DNA from: Malus domestica
Lineage: Eukaryota; Streptophyta; Magnoliopsida; Rosales; Rosaceae
Direction: 5' to 3'
DNA: 64,000 nt
Assembly (NCBI RefSeq): GCF_042453785.1
Contig: NC_091676.1
Location: 21,683,001 to 21,747,000, forward strand
Positions 44,239-54,664 of the stretch are shown piece by piece. Under the pieces are notes generated by a model. That model was not told the origin of the DNA. It was given only the letters and a program-made list of their open reading frames with translations, and did no database searches. How positions within the stretch are numbered: the first letter of the stretch is position 1; each line of letters opens with the position of its first letter. The position numbers were made by a program, and so were the translations under genes.

Positions 44239-47238
44239 CTACATGATAGTACATATGCAAGAATCTGCATCGTCATCATCAGAATCACTAACATCGCTGC
44301 ACATGAACAATGATACAGGGTCAGAAACTAGTAAGTCGAAAATAAATGTAACAGTTATTTCATACGGGTGCAAATACCATCATAAATAGTTAATACTCCA
44401 TTAGTAATTTTTTTTCCAACTTTAACTGGATTACAAGCACATAGGTACGCCATGAGAGACTTCTTACTTCAATCTAGCAAAATGTAGCAAAGCAGAGTGT
44501 ACATATTTTCATTTGAGCAATCAATAAAAGATGTGCTAAAACAACACTTTGTGATAATTTGTTTTTCCAATTCCTTGAGTGCAGACGTGCATGCACACAC
44601 ACTCACATACTAAGACACCGGTGAGAAGTTACTTCCTATGTGAATTGCAGAGAGTCATTATGTTTATGCAGACAATTGTGCGCTAGATAAAAGGATATTT
44701 CAGTATCGATAGCACGAAAATGAAGGTTACCATGTTCATAACAGACCAGAAACATGAAGGTACCCATTCTCAGCAGTTCCATAACAGGCCAAAAAGTTGT
44801 GAAGTAACGATTAATCGACTTTACAATCATTTAGGGCAAAAGAAAAAAAGTCAATATATCACGATAAAGTCAAAAAGAACTTGACGTCAAGAGCACATTC
44901 AAGCATTTACTCACGCACACCTGCATATCCACACAAATATGGATGTCATCTACTAAAGTATCACATTTCATAGTCAAGATTAGATAATGTGCTAATAGTC
45001 ATATTAGTCAACCCCGCTCGTGATAAAGACCACTAAAATGCCTATAATTTATTAAATTTAATAAGTCTAACTTAACAGAGGCAGAGACCAAATGCCTCCA
45101 ACATAATTTCCCGTTATTTAACGACCGCAAAACATTGCTCTAGAATCATGGACCAGAAAACATTGTAAAAAATGACCCAGATCATCAGGAATTTGTAGCC
45201 CATGCAAACTTGGCTTAGGCATTTCATCTGCCTGGCCATGTTTGGCAATATTATTCATATACTATACACACACACATAAAACAAAGAAAAACAATTCATC
45301 AAATGCCTTGTTTTGTATTAACTTAACTTCACAACAAGAAATCTAGGCAGAGAGGATCAGAGCAGGTGCCTTATATTATGAAGGTAAGATTCTCGATGAG
45401 ATGAAAGGAGATCTATTCACCTAACTGAATTGACACTGAAAGGGTGAATTACAAGGTTTTGATATTATATGGTATTCATGGGAGGTCTAACCTTTGGCAT
45501 TGATAACTATTTCTTAAAAGAAAAAGGGAATTGTATTAGCACTCCAAAATAGTAATCTTATAATCATTCCTCCTTTAACATTTCATATTGAGGAGTGCAC
45601 GATGTCTATTTTGGAGTGCCAATAACAGCTCCCAAACAAAAACTGAACGAAGATTGTGACTTGACAAAGATGGATATAATGGAAACTTTTCCAGAGCTCA
45701 TTTACAGAAAATTAAACAAAACCTCAAATATTCAACTAACCAAACCTACTATAACGATATAACAATAAACACTCGTTCAGTGTAGTAGAATGGAACCTGA
45801 ATTTTTCGACTCTTAAAGTCTCATGCCTCAAAATCAAATAGCTTACAAGGGTAGGAAGAGTTGATAATCACTTCAACTCACTTGTGTGGCAATACAAGTC
45901 AAGTAATTAACTAATTAGTAGAATCACATGCTAAATTCACTTCTGTAGTCTATCCAAAATGATGCCAAATATCTTTTTTCGAAAAACCATGTAACCGATG
46001 CTGTCAGGCAACCAAGCTAAGAAGGACTACAACATTATAAACAAAACGGGTGGCTGCAGGCTTGGACGAGGGCAGATGCCTATAGGGACAACGGAGAAAC
46101 CCAAACCGCAAAGAAGTGCAGCTGGCTGGTAACGGTAATTACAAAAAGTAAACTAGAAAGCCGGCCCCTGTAAATAGATAATGTTGGATAGCAGAATTGG
46201 AAAGTGTCATCACGGACGGAAGGGACAATTAAATAAGAAACCACAACAACAACAACAACAACAAAGCCTTTTCCTACTAAGTGGGGTCGGTTATATGAAT
46301 CCTAGAATGCCATTGCCCTCGGTTTTGTGTCATGTCCTCTGTTAGATCCAAGTACTCTAAGTCTTTTCTTAGGGTCTCTTCCAAAGTTTTCCTAGGTCTT
46401 CCTCTACCCTTTCGGCCCCGAACCTCTGTTCCGTAGTCACATCTTCGAACCGGAGCGTCAGTAGGCCTTCTTTGCACATGTCCAAACCACCGTAACCGAT
46501 TTTCTCTCATCTTTCCTTCAACTTCGGCTACTCTTACTTTACCTCGGATATCCTCATTCACAATCTTATCCTTCCTCGTGTGCCCACACATCCCATGAAG
46601 CATCCTTATCTCCGCTACACCCATTTTGTGTACGTGTTGATGCTTCACCGCCCAACATTCTGTGTCATACAACATCGCTGGCCTTATTGCCGTCCTATAA
46701 AATTTTCGCTTGAGCTTCAGTGACGCCAGAATCAAAGTCAATACGAAGAGTATAACAGCGAAGTGAAATTAAGAGACAAAGATATTGGCCAACAGTCAAT
46801 CAAAATTCCAACAACCAGATCACCAAAAAAAAAAAAAAGAAATTGCAACAATTTGATCAAAGGAATGCACATGTAAGGAGATAGAATTCAGCAAATGCAT
46901 TACCTTGGTTCGAATTCCAGGACCTCAACAAGCTTATTCCCATTCCTATCATTCCACTGCACTTTTCGCCGAGTCTTATTCGTTTTCCTCGACATGCCCC
47001 CTCTCCGAGGAGGCAACAAAGAATTAGACTCACTGTCTTCATCTCCATTAACATTTTCCTCAACTTTCTGAGAGTCTCCGGTATCCGACTTCGTCTCAGT
47101 TTTACACCCATTAGCAGTACTGGCATCCTTAGCATCCGTATCCATCAACAAATTCACAGCCCGACCCAACAAAATCGCACCCCAAAACAATCCAAATTCA
47201 ACCAGAAACCCTTCCAATTTCTGAAATTTATCAAACAC
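44239..47238 (-). CDS. small uncharacterised protein with hydrophobic N terminus and C-terminal CaaX box, 2 exons
   Basis: Exon 1 is 47238-46904 and exon 2 is 44296-44239, joined over a 2607-bp GT-AG intron; 130 residues. The second exon is only 58 nt, found from an acceptor followed by DVSDSDDDDADSCICTIM and a stop. The last four residues, C-T-I-M (127-130), form a CaaX farnesylation signal. Residues 11-31 (FLVEFGLFWGAILLGRAVNLL) are a likely membrane segment. Residues 84-112 are basic then conserved-looking (RRKVQWNDRNGNKLVEVLEF), including a K-V-x-W motif. The start at 47238 was chosen because it keeps the hydrophobic segment; M32 at 47145 is a shorter alternative (99 residues). The intron contains a LINE fragment. 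I do not know a named function; lipid anchoring is inferred. Confidence 0.75.
46242..46745 (-). mobile_element. 5'-truncated RTE-type LINE inside the CaaX-gene intron
   Basis: A 154-codon frame (46741-46277) encodes the C-terminal end of a LINE reverse transcriptase: KLKRKFYRTAIRPAMLYDTE, ECWAVKHQHVHKMGVAEIRM, ENRLRWFGHVQRRPTDAPVR. After the stop the element ends in a (TTG)n tail (plus strand ACAACAACAAC at about 46242-46262), as RTE-clade LINEs often do. The endonuclease and most of the RT are missing, as expected for 5' truncation during insertion. It is on the same strand as the host gene. Confidence 0.88.
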
Positions 47239-48010
47239 CCAGTTGATACAAATCCCTGGTTTGGATAAATTCGCAAAACTAACCCCTGAAGTTCAAATCT
47301 TGCAGGTCGTAGCGGACGTGAATCGCCATTTCCGCGAAAAGTCAACGCCCATCCTCGACGCAGGGCTTCGAACAGCAATGGGATGAAATCGAAAAGGCGA
47401 CGAAATCGAAAGAGAGAAGAAGGAATGCCTGGCAATTATTAAAAACTAGGAAAATATTTCACTGGGAAAATCCTGACATTTTCCAGAGAAAGTGACGGAA
47501 AATGTACAGTTTCTTTTTCTTATTAGATCCTCTTGCAGGAATAGGAAAACGTGGTCTAATAATGAATACTCTGAACCGAGAATCACCAAAGTTCAGGGGA
47601 CCAACAGATTTATGCCTTTAAAATATCATCCAACGGCTCAATTGTTTTAAGTTTTTAAAAGTTATAATAATTTTTTATCATTAAATGAAATTTTAAATAT
47701 CTAAATCATTTGATCCGGTGAAAATATATTCGGAGAAGATCTCTTCCCCTCTGAACCAACTACTGAAGAATAATACCAGAATTTTTTTTATTATTTATTT
47801 TTAAATTAACTAGCTGGGAACTTTGTTAAAGTAATCTAATTTTTTTTAAGATCAGAAAGACTCACAGAAACAAAGCAGTTCAATCATTTTTAGGTTTCCC
47901 AAGGTGTCCCCAGGAAAACCCAGGACTAATGCTTCGAGGTACGGTCGTGCGCATATGCGGGGACCTTTCCCAAGAAAGTTTTCTGCATCCATAAGAGCAA
48001 TTCCACCCCT
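47239..48010. other. upstream region of the CaaX gene
   Basis: 47239-47440 is likely its 5' UTR. 47850-48000 carries a repeat-like GC-richer block (CTTTCCCAAGAAAGTTTTCT and neighbours), open on the minus strand but without a recognisable domain. Nothing else was identified. Confidence 0.4.
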
Positions 48011-48014
48011 AAGG

Positions 48015-48182
48015 ACTTTGCGCCAGCACCCAGCGCATTTATCCACTCAAATTAACAGTAACATACTCCAGTGAACAGTAATAGGCCAAGGCATCTCCAC
48101 CCCTAAAAAAATGCGCTGGCACCTAGTATGCGCTGGCACAAACGATCTCCATCCCTACAAAATGCGCTGGCACCCAGCCCAT
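48015..48182. repeat. GCGCTGGCAC-type repeat cluster
   Basis: At least four copies of a TGCGCTGGCACC / GCGCCAGCACC word within 170 bp, mixed with CCACCCCTA words at 48006 and 48096. It looks like the subterminal part of a transposon; the partner end was not found. Confidence 0.45.
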
Positions 48183-48248
48183 TTAAGATATTTTTAAATT
48201 TTGTCTAAAAGAATAAAAAAATAAAATAGTTTTAATTTCGGATAGGAT

Positions 48249-48565
48249 TTTTAACCAATCTCGTCACGCCACATGTCATTATCTGAACGTACTATTTTGT
48301 GAATAGATTTCCGCTAAGATTTTCAACCAATCCCGACACGCCACGTGTCACTTCCGTTTTACAATAATTTAGCCAAGATTTCGATAAGATTTTCAACCAA
48401 TCACGTCATGCCACGTGTCATTATCTGAACGTACTATTTTGTGGATAGATTTCCGATAATATTTTCGACCAATCCCGACATGCCACGTGTCACTTCCGGT
48501 TTACAATAATCTAGCCAAGATTTCGATAAGATTTTCAACCAATCACGTAGTGCCACGTGGCATTG
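48249..48565 (+). promoter_or_regulatory. five-unit tandem array of CCAAT plus ACGTG boxes
   Basis: Units of about 71 bp start with TTTTCAACCAATC; their CCAAT boxes lie at about 48255, 48327, 48397, 48469 and 48539. Each CCAAT is followed by a CCACRTGTCA or CCACGTGGCA box (G-box/ABRE type; the first unit has ACATG). Two subtypes alternate (A-B-A-B-A), so the array grew by duplicating a 142-bp pair. A TATA-like CTTATAAACCC at 48595 and the ORF at 48717 follow, so a promoter role is plausible but unproven. Confidence 0.6.
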
Positions 48566-48716
48566 TCCAGAACCTCATCCTTTCTTTTTTTGTCCTTATA
48601 AACCCTACATCCCTACATCCATCCTCACACCAAGCTCAATCCTTCTTTTTAGCTCAGAATCCTTGTTCATCGTTTTCAAATCTTAAGTTCTTATTACAAT
48701 ATCTTCTTCAAGAAGG

Positions 48717-48947
48717 GTGTATAAACAGTTGCAGGAGCAACAACAAAGGTTGTTGGCACAACAGGCAGAATTGGCCAATCTCGAGGAAGGTGGAAGTGGA
48801 GGTGGAGATGAGGCTTTCTTCACGGAGGAGGATGAGGATGACTTGCTTAAGAGACCAGAGCCTCTTTCCAACCAACCTTCATTGGTAAAGGCGTTTCAAT
48901 CTTTTTCAACCATTATCGTGCGATTCAGAAGTCAGGACCACCATTAA
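48717..48947 (+). CDS. small hypothetical Gln/acid-rich protein
   Basis: 76 codons starting MYKQLQEQQQRLLAQQAELA, then a Gly/acidic stretch (EEGGSGGGDEAFFTEEDEDD) and LLKRPEPLSNQPS. The N-terminal Gln-rich part could form a short coiled coil. It lies about 120 nt downstream of a TATA-like box and the CCAAT/ACGTG array. It may be a leftover first exon of a transposon-derived gene or a spurious frame. I do not recognise a family. Confidence 0.3.
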   Translation: MYKQLQEQQQRLLAQQAELANLEEGGSGGGDEAFFTEEDEDDLLKRPEPLSNQPSLVKAFQSFSTIIVRFRSQDHH

Positions 48948-50561
48948 TCCAATTTAAAATATTTCAGTGTCGATTTGTTTTACATTTTTATATTTTTTTA
49001 AAACGACCCTGACAATATTACTTTTTGTCACCTACGATAAAAATCTTATTTGATTGATTTAAAAGGGACGGATGAGATGAGAGAACTCAACAGTAAAAGT
49101 AAACAACTCATAATTTACATGAGTTTAATTTCTTTATGGGCTAACACGTGGCAGGATATGAGGGTATGTGTGTGGTAGTTACTGTTGTTGTAGCAGCGAG
49201 GGTTGGCGGTTTCAACACTCAAACACTGTGAATGCAGCCAAACAGTACAACTGTAAAGCCGACATGTTTTATCGTCCTTTTCTCTATTTTGGAATTTAGT
49301 CCCTTTTTTTTAATCAGATAATGATATTTTTTATTTTTTATTTGAGTAAATTGCTGATTTCTTTTGCCTTTGACTTAGTTTTCATTTTTTTTAAATTAAG
49401 GATTTCAATTTTTTTTTGGCCGATTTTTTTTTTCTTCAAGTTTTTCATTCATTCCATCCAAATTTATGTTATATGAAAGCATGTGCACAACATATAAGAG
49501 TAGTTCGGTTACTTTGTCTTTTTTTTAAATAATTGAAAACTCGAGGCTAAAATGTCGACATGTGCAAATCTGTGTGATTATATAGTTTTTATGTATAAAG
49601 GTCTAGCGAAGTGATGCTTTAGAGTTAGCGTTAATTTGGATGAAATCTATGGAAAACTAATGGTAAGGGGAAATCGGCAAAAAATTAGTTTAAGTCCTTG
49701 ATGTTCCAATTAAAAAGTTTAGGGGGTAAATTGAAAGTGAGAGTTCAAGGAGAAATCAGCAGTTTACCCCTTTTTTTTATTTTTTGGATAGTGTTATGTT
49801 CATTTTTGTCCATCAATTTTCTTTAATTCGTTCGATCAAACAACTCAAAATTGAAAAGGGTGCGTGAGAAAGAAAAATAGGTGTATTGATAGCATTATCT
49901 TTTTTTTTTGCTTTATTTTTTGAAATGTGTGATATTCATTTTTTGTATATGAAATATATTTATACTAAGAGATGGGAGAAATGATTAGATCAAACTTGTC
50001 ATTAACAAAATTTATATTTAAGAATTTCACTTATAAATAAAATAAAATAATATCATTAAACAACAATACCAAGTATTCCTTGAGATGCTAAGAATACGTA
50101 CAAGCATGATCCACATTTTATTTATTTACAATCTTTAGGGGAAGTGTGGACAATATTAAACTTTGATCAGGATTCAGGACTGTATAAATTAATTGAGTGA
50201 TATATCACCAAACTTTTTTTTTCTTTATAATTGGTGCCATTGTATAACAATACCATTCATAATGCCAAAAATGCTTCTTCTTCTTTCAGCTTTTAAAAAT
50301 CAAAATAAAAAATTAAGTAAATAAGTGCAAAGTAGAAAATAGTTGTTAAATAAAAAATTCAGAAGAAACAACCTCACCCACATAAAAAAGTTAGTGGCCT
50401 TTTTTATGAATTTGTCACAAATAAAAAATTGTAAAAAAGAAAATGGCTTGCCTTTCAATGCATGTCAACTTTTGAAAGGGTTAGGCACACCAACTTAGCA
50501 ATATTAACGTTGTCTTATTGTCCTACATAAGTTTGCTAATTCACTCTAAATTTTTTCTTAA
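48948..50561. other. AT-rich region without recognised genes
   Basis: Long T- and A-runs and short stop-rich frames only. No gene, LTR or clean inverted repeat was recognised. Confidence 0.5.
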
Positions 50562-50799
50562 TATGTATTATTGAGTGGTTTGAAAAGTAACTGTTAAATC
50601 TTGTATATAGAGATCTAATGAATATTTATACTGGTTGAATTTGAATAAAACTCATACCGTTAAATAAAACGTAACATGATATGTATTATTTTGTGGTTTG
50701 AAAAGTAACGGTTAAATCTTGTATATAAAGATCTAATGAATATTTACACCGGCTGAATTTGAGTAAAACTCATACCATTAAATAAGAGGTAACATGATA
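50562..50799 (+). repeat. 119-bp tandem duplication
   Basis: Two adjacent copies of a unit starting ATGTATTATT and containing TGGTTTGAAAAGTAAC, TTAAATCTTGTATATA and AAAACTCATACC, joined at about 50680/50681, with roughly ten substitutions. Confidence 0.85.
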
Positions 50800-50937
50800 A
50801 TTGACCTCATAGTACTGGAGCTAATTTCATGTGTCAGACTTTATTTTTTAAAAGGAATCTTGATGGGGACCATTCTACATGTTCTTACAGAGGAAAGAGG
50901 AAGACACAAGAGCATAATTTTGCATAAAAAAAATAGA

Positions 50938-51115
50938 CTAAGATTGTATCTTCTCCTACTTTTTATCCCTCCTACTTTATAGCCGTCCATTCCTTGCCAA
51001 GATAATTTAAGGCTCCAGATTACGCCACGTCACCAACAACACTCAAGTTTCTTTAAGCCCAATTTTCTTGAGTCTTACGCTGCCATTCCCGCCCCCTCCA
51101 ATCTGCCTTGGGCAT
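50938..51115 (+). repeat. left arm of a ~180-bp inverted repeat
   Basis: Aligns with the reverse complement of 54665-54870. Shared blocks in order: CTCCTAC, TCCATTCC, TTTAAGGCTCCAGATT, GCCACGTCACCAA, AACACTCAAGTT, CAATTTTCT. It may be a terminal inverted repeat or two copies of one element in opposite orientation. Confidence 0.7.
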
Positions 51116-51295
51116 TGCCTTTGTTTCTGAAACCTTTTATATAAAGTGATGTTATTCTCATCCTAATATCTTATCTTCCCATCTATCTTTTAATGAATTT
51201 TTTAATTACAAATTTGTCCATTTGTAAAAATATTGATAAGGACAGTAATTATCTTGTTTTGCTTAATTTAAAAAAAAAAAGGTTGGACGTGGGCA

Positions 51296-51803
51296 AGGTC
51301 TAAAATATCGATGATATCGGAAATATCAGTAGTCCAAAAACACGGAAATTTCGATGAAAATATCAGGAAATTATTGATATCGATAAAAATTGAATAAAAA
51401 CCACGGAAATTGTAAGAAAAACTTGGAAATTTTTATTGAAACTTTGCAGGATGTTTATTTAGTTAATTATCTATTAGTTTATCACAAAAAATTGGAAGGA
51501 AGTACATTGCATGATGGATTTAACTGATTTAAGTTGATTATATAGCGAGCTGGCAAACATTGTGAGTGTAGAAAATATGTAGTAATTAATGAAAGAAATT
51601 TAAACACACCATAATCATTTATATATAATGAATTAGTACAATATTTTACACTTTATACATTGCATAGTAAGATACATGAGTGACTTAGTACCACATAGAG
51701 TTCCTATCAAGGTCCCAAATATCGATAATATCGGCAATATCAGTAGTCCAAAAACACGGAAATTTCGATGGAAATATCGGGATAATATCGATATTTTAGA
51801 CCT
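51296..51803. mobile_element. 508-bp TIR element (non-autonomous DNA transposon)
   Basis: The ends are AGGTCTAAAATATCGATGAT and, at the right, the reverse complement of AGGTCTAAAATATCGATATT. TGGGCA is repeated on both sides (51290-51295 and 51804-51809) as a probable target duplication. A subterminal block (AATATCAGTAGTCCAAAAAC, ACGGAAATTTCGATG) is directly repeated near both ends. No ORF. The superfamily is uncertain. Confidence 0.75.
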
Positions 51804-52304
51804 TGGGCATGGGAGACAATTTGTCTACCTTAAACCCTAACTCATATTTTCATCTCCTTTCATTCAAAGAAAGTTAAAAAAAAAATATCAATGGACTTAA
51901 AAGATGACTTTTTCATTGAAGAGGTGGAAGATGACGCTTCTACGGAAGAGGTAGAAGATTATGTTGCCATTGAAAAGGTAGAAGAATAATTTGTGTGTGG
52001 GTCATTTGAATTTGACCATCGTATTTTTGAATTTGTCGTCGAATTCTTTTGGATTTGGATACCTCTTTCATTTCCATTTGAATTTGCAGACCTTAGTGGT
52101 TTTCATTTACGTATTATTTTTTGTTTATATTTTTCTAAGAGACAATTTTATAATTTCATATGTATGCATATATTAAAGGTTATTTTGAGAATAATAGTGG
52201 GTGGAGAAATAGCATTTTGATTTTTTAACTTTTTAAGGTGGGTGAGGTTATAACATGGGTGGAAAAATAAGACAATGGAGTGGGTCTAGTAGCTCTCTTT
52301 ATAT
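51804..52304. other. interval between the TIR element and the MYB-carrying LTR element
   Basis: A short frame at 51892-51989 (MDLKDDFFIEEVEDDAS...) has three EEVED-type repeats but no known domain. The rest shows no gene. Confidence 0.35.
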
Positions 52305-52309
52305 ATTTG

Positions 52310-52669
52310 TGTTGAAGCATAAAATTGGAGGTCTTGAAATAACGTAAATCCTACCGTGAATCTGCATGAAAGTAAATAACACAAGATATATCGTGGTTCA
52401 CCCCAAGGTTTGGGCTACGTCCACACTGATATTGTATTTCTGAGGGAGAGAGAGAGCTCTGAATATGAGAGTGAAAGTTTTGAGAGGATGAGGGAGCTTA
52501 AGGCCTAAGAGTTAGCCTCCTTTAATTGTGAGGGTGAGGAGTCATTTTATAGAATAAGGGCTCCTCACTTATTACATATTTGCCCCTTCATTTATTACAT
52601 AATTACATTTGAGTCCCCCGAGTATTTATACGAGGTCTAAATACGGAGGTCCTAAGTATGGTATAAATA
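52310..52669 (-). repeat. 3' LTR of the MYB-carrying element
   Basis: Plus strand begins TGTTGAAGCATAAAATTGG and ends GGTATAAATA; aligns along its full length with 53875-54234. It contains GTGGTTCACCCCAAGGTTTG. Confidence 0.9.
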
Positions 52670-53119
52670 GTAGTCCCCCAAGTCTTCAGTCAAGAGAGTC
52701 TTTTGGCTGGAGACTTGAAATTCAGTCCATGTGTGGGCCGAAGTAGCTAGATGTCGTCTAAAATTGATACTCGATATGAGGCGGTATCCAATCTGAAATG
52801 ATGCTCAACTAGAAGTAGCACATGTTGCGAGGCTACTCTGCTTGTGGCTTATGTTGTCTTGGTTGGCTCGGCTTGTGGTGTTTAAAGGTGAGGGAGTCCC
52901 TTTTATATAATAAGGGCTCACTCCTCAATACATAAATATGGGCTAGAGTTAATGCTCTCTAATAGTGATGAGGGAGTCCCTTTTATAGAATAAGGGATCG
53001 CTCCTCAATACATAAATAATGGGCTAGAGTGCCCCAAGTATTTTTCATGAGGCCCAGTTGAGGCCTAATATATGGTACATAATGTAGTCCCCCAAGTCTT
53101 CGGTCAATAGAGTCTGTTG

Positions 53120-53770
53120 GCTGAAGACTTCAAATTGAATCCATGTATGGGCCGAAGTGGCGGTTGTTCGTTTATGAAAAAGGACTTGTGCTTGGTTTTG
53201 CCAAGGAAATGGTTGATTATTTTGGACGTTTTGCATGCCTGTTTCAGGCATTTGTTTGACGGAGAACTTGTCATAGTTGTAGAGATTGGAGGGTGAGAAG
53301 CGGCAGAGTGCCCCATAACGTGAGTCTCCCACATTTTAAGTCAGGTCTCAGATAATTTATCCATCTCAGTTTACAACTCTTTCCACATCTCTGAAGGCCT
53401 GCAAGTTTAGGAACTGAGCTCCAGCAGCCATGGCCATGTGTTGTGATGTAGTTGATGAGTTTTTCATCTTCCTCTGGAGACCATAGCCTTCTCTTCACTT
53501 TCTGTTTGTTGCAGCATGAGTGATGTCCCATCTCTCTTTCTCTCTTAAAATAGTATTGCAGCCAAGGCAGAAGAAGATAAAACAGAAAAAGAAATATCAA
53601 TAGAGACAAAAGGAGCTAGCTCTTGAGCTCGACTTGTATGATTAAGCAGCAGAGAAAAGGAAACAAAAAGAAACGGTGAACTAAAAATGTACAAGCTGGT
53701 AGCCACGACTAATGTCTGATCACTCAGAAAATATGAACAGATAAGAGAAAAATGGATGCATGACATGAAA
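53120..53770 (-). pseudogene. captured R2R3-MYB transcription-factor fragment (MYB50/61/86-like)
   Basis: From 53531 the minus strand reads [20 protein letters not shown], then [20 protein letters not shown] and [11 protein letters not shown]: the whole R2 repeat of a plant R2R3-MYB. The R3 repeat is missing; after DLK the sequence jumps to C-terminal-type sequence ([20 protein letters not shown], about 53282-53220) in another frame. The first MYB intron usually lies at LAG/LQRCG, yet here these codons are continuous, which suggests a spliced copy. About 230 bp of 5' UTR-like sequence precedes the ATG. No functional factor can be made. Confidence 0.88.
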
Positions 53771-53874
53771 GTGTAAGTACAGTGGAGGTGGTGGATTTTT
53801 CACAGTGGTGAGATGAAAAAAATGAAAGAGAACCGACATAGCTTTTCGTGTCGATTCTCACAGACGACGCCAAA

Positions 53875-54234
53875 TGTTAATGCACAAAACCGAAGGTCTT
53901 GAAACAACGTAAATCTGACCGTGAATCTATATGAAAGTAAATAACACAAGAAGTATTGTGGTTCACCCCAAGGTTTGGGCTACATCCACACTGATATTGT
54001 ATTTCTAAGGGAGAAAAAGAGCTCTGAATATGAGAGTGAGAGTTTTGAGAGGATGAGGGAGCTTAAGGCCTAAGAGTTGGCCTCCTCTAATTGTGAGGGT
54101 GAGGAGTCCTTTTATAGAATAAGAGCTCTTCACTTATTATATATTTGCCCCTCCATTTATTACATAATTACATTTGAGTCCTTCGAGTATTTATACGAGG
54201 TCTAAATACGAAGGCCCTAAGTATGGTATAAACA
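53875..54234 (-). repeat. 5' LTR of the MYB-carrying element
   Basis: Plus strand begins TGTTAATGCACAAAACCG and ends GGTATAAACA. Its inner end touches the PBS-like sequence at 53855-53874. Confidence 0.9.
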
Positions 54235-54239
54235 ATTTG

Positions 54240-54664
54240 TTTTGTTATATACTATGTTTTTGTTGCTAATACGAAAGTAAGAGTCCTTTTGCTGGAAAAC
54301 GAAATTTCGTAAGCCTGGAATGCTTATTCAAAATCAAAAGTAATAAGCTTGGACTACTTATTCAAAAGTAATAAGCCTGGGTTGCAACATCAAACTCTGC
54401 AGATTCAAAATTACACGCTTGGACTGCAGCACCAAAAACTGCAGATTCAAAATTTCACAAAAATTATTTGTTATGCAGAAACCAACAGTATGAGTGCTTT
54501 GAATCTCTCTTCCTCCTCACATGTCGTTCCATAAAAGCAGCATAAGGTGCAAAATTCTGCACACAACATCCTCACCATCATCAATGGTACTTTTTATTCT
54601 TAAATCAAGGGATTCCCTGTATTGTTCTTGAAAATCGTCAAATATTGTTGCTAAGACAAAAGTA
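54240..54664. other. short direct-repeat region between the MYB element and the inverted arm
   Basis: GCTTGGACT(G/A) and CTGCAGATTCAAAATT words recur at 54350-54450. GTTGCTAA-ACRAAAGTAAGAGT recurs at about 54260 and 54648. The frame 54349-54534 is repetitive and not convincing as a gene. Confidence 0.4.

Larger units (their letters stand above)
52310..54234 (-). mobile_element. non-autonomous LTR retrotransposon carrying an R2R3-MYB fragment
   Basis: 360-bp LTRs at 52310-52669 and 53875-54234 are flanked by a perfect TSD ATTTG (52305-52309 and 54235-54239). On the minus strand TTTGGCGTCGTCTGTGAGAA follows the 5' LTR directly, matching the TTTGGCGCCGTCTGTGGGAA leader of plant gypsy/TRIM-type elements. 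A polypurine TGGGGGACTAC precedes the 3' LTR. The 1.2-kb interior has no gag or pol. It holds a MYB fragment (53120-53770) and two partial duplications of LTR-adjacent sequence (about 52885-52950 and 52965-53155). Without its own proteins it must have been moved by another element. Confidence 0.9.

Noticed and set aside
48249..48565. Regularly spaced repeats that could suggest a CRISPR array
   Set aside because: This is a plant nuclear region; the units are directly adjacent without unique spacers and contain plant promoter boxes.
53045..53332. The 95-codon frame as an independent gene
   Set aside because: It joins the C-terminal MYB remnant to LTR-adjacent element sequence and lies within the TSD-bounded LTR element.
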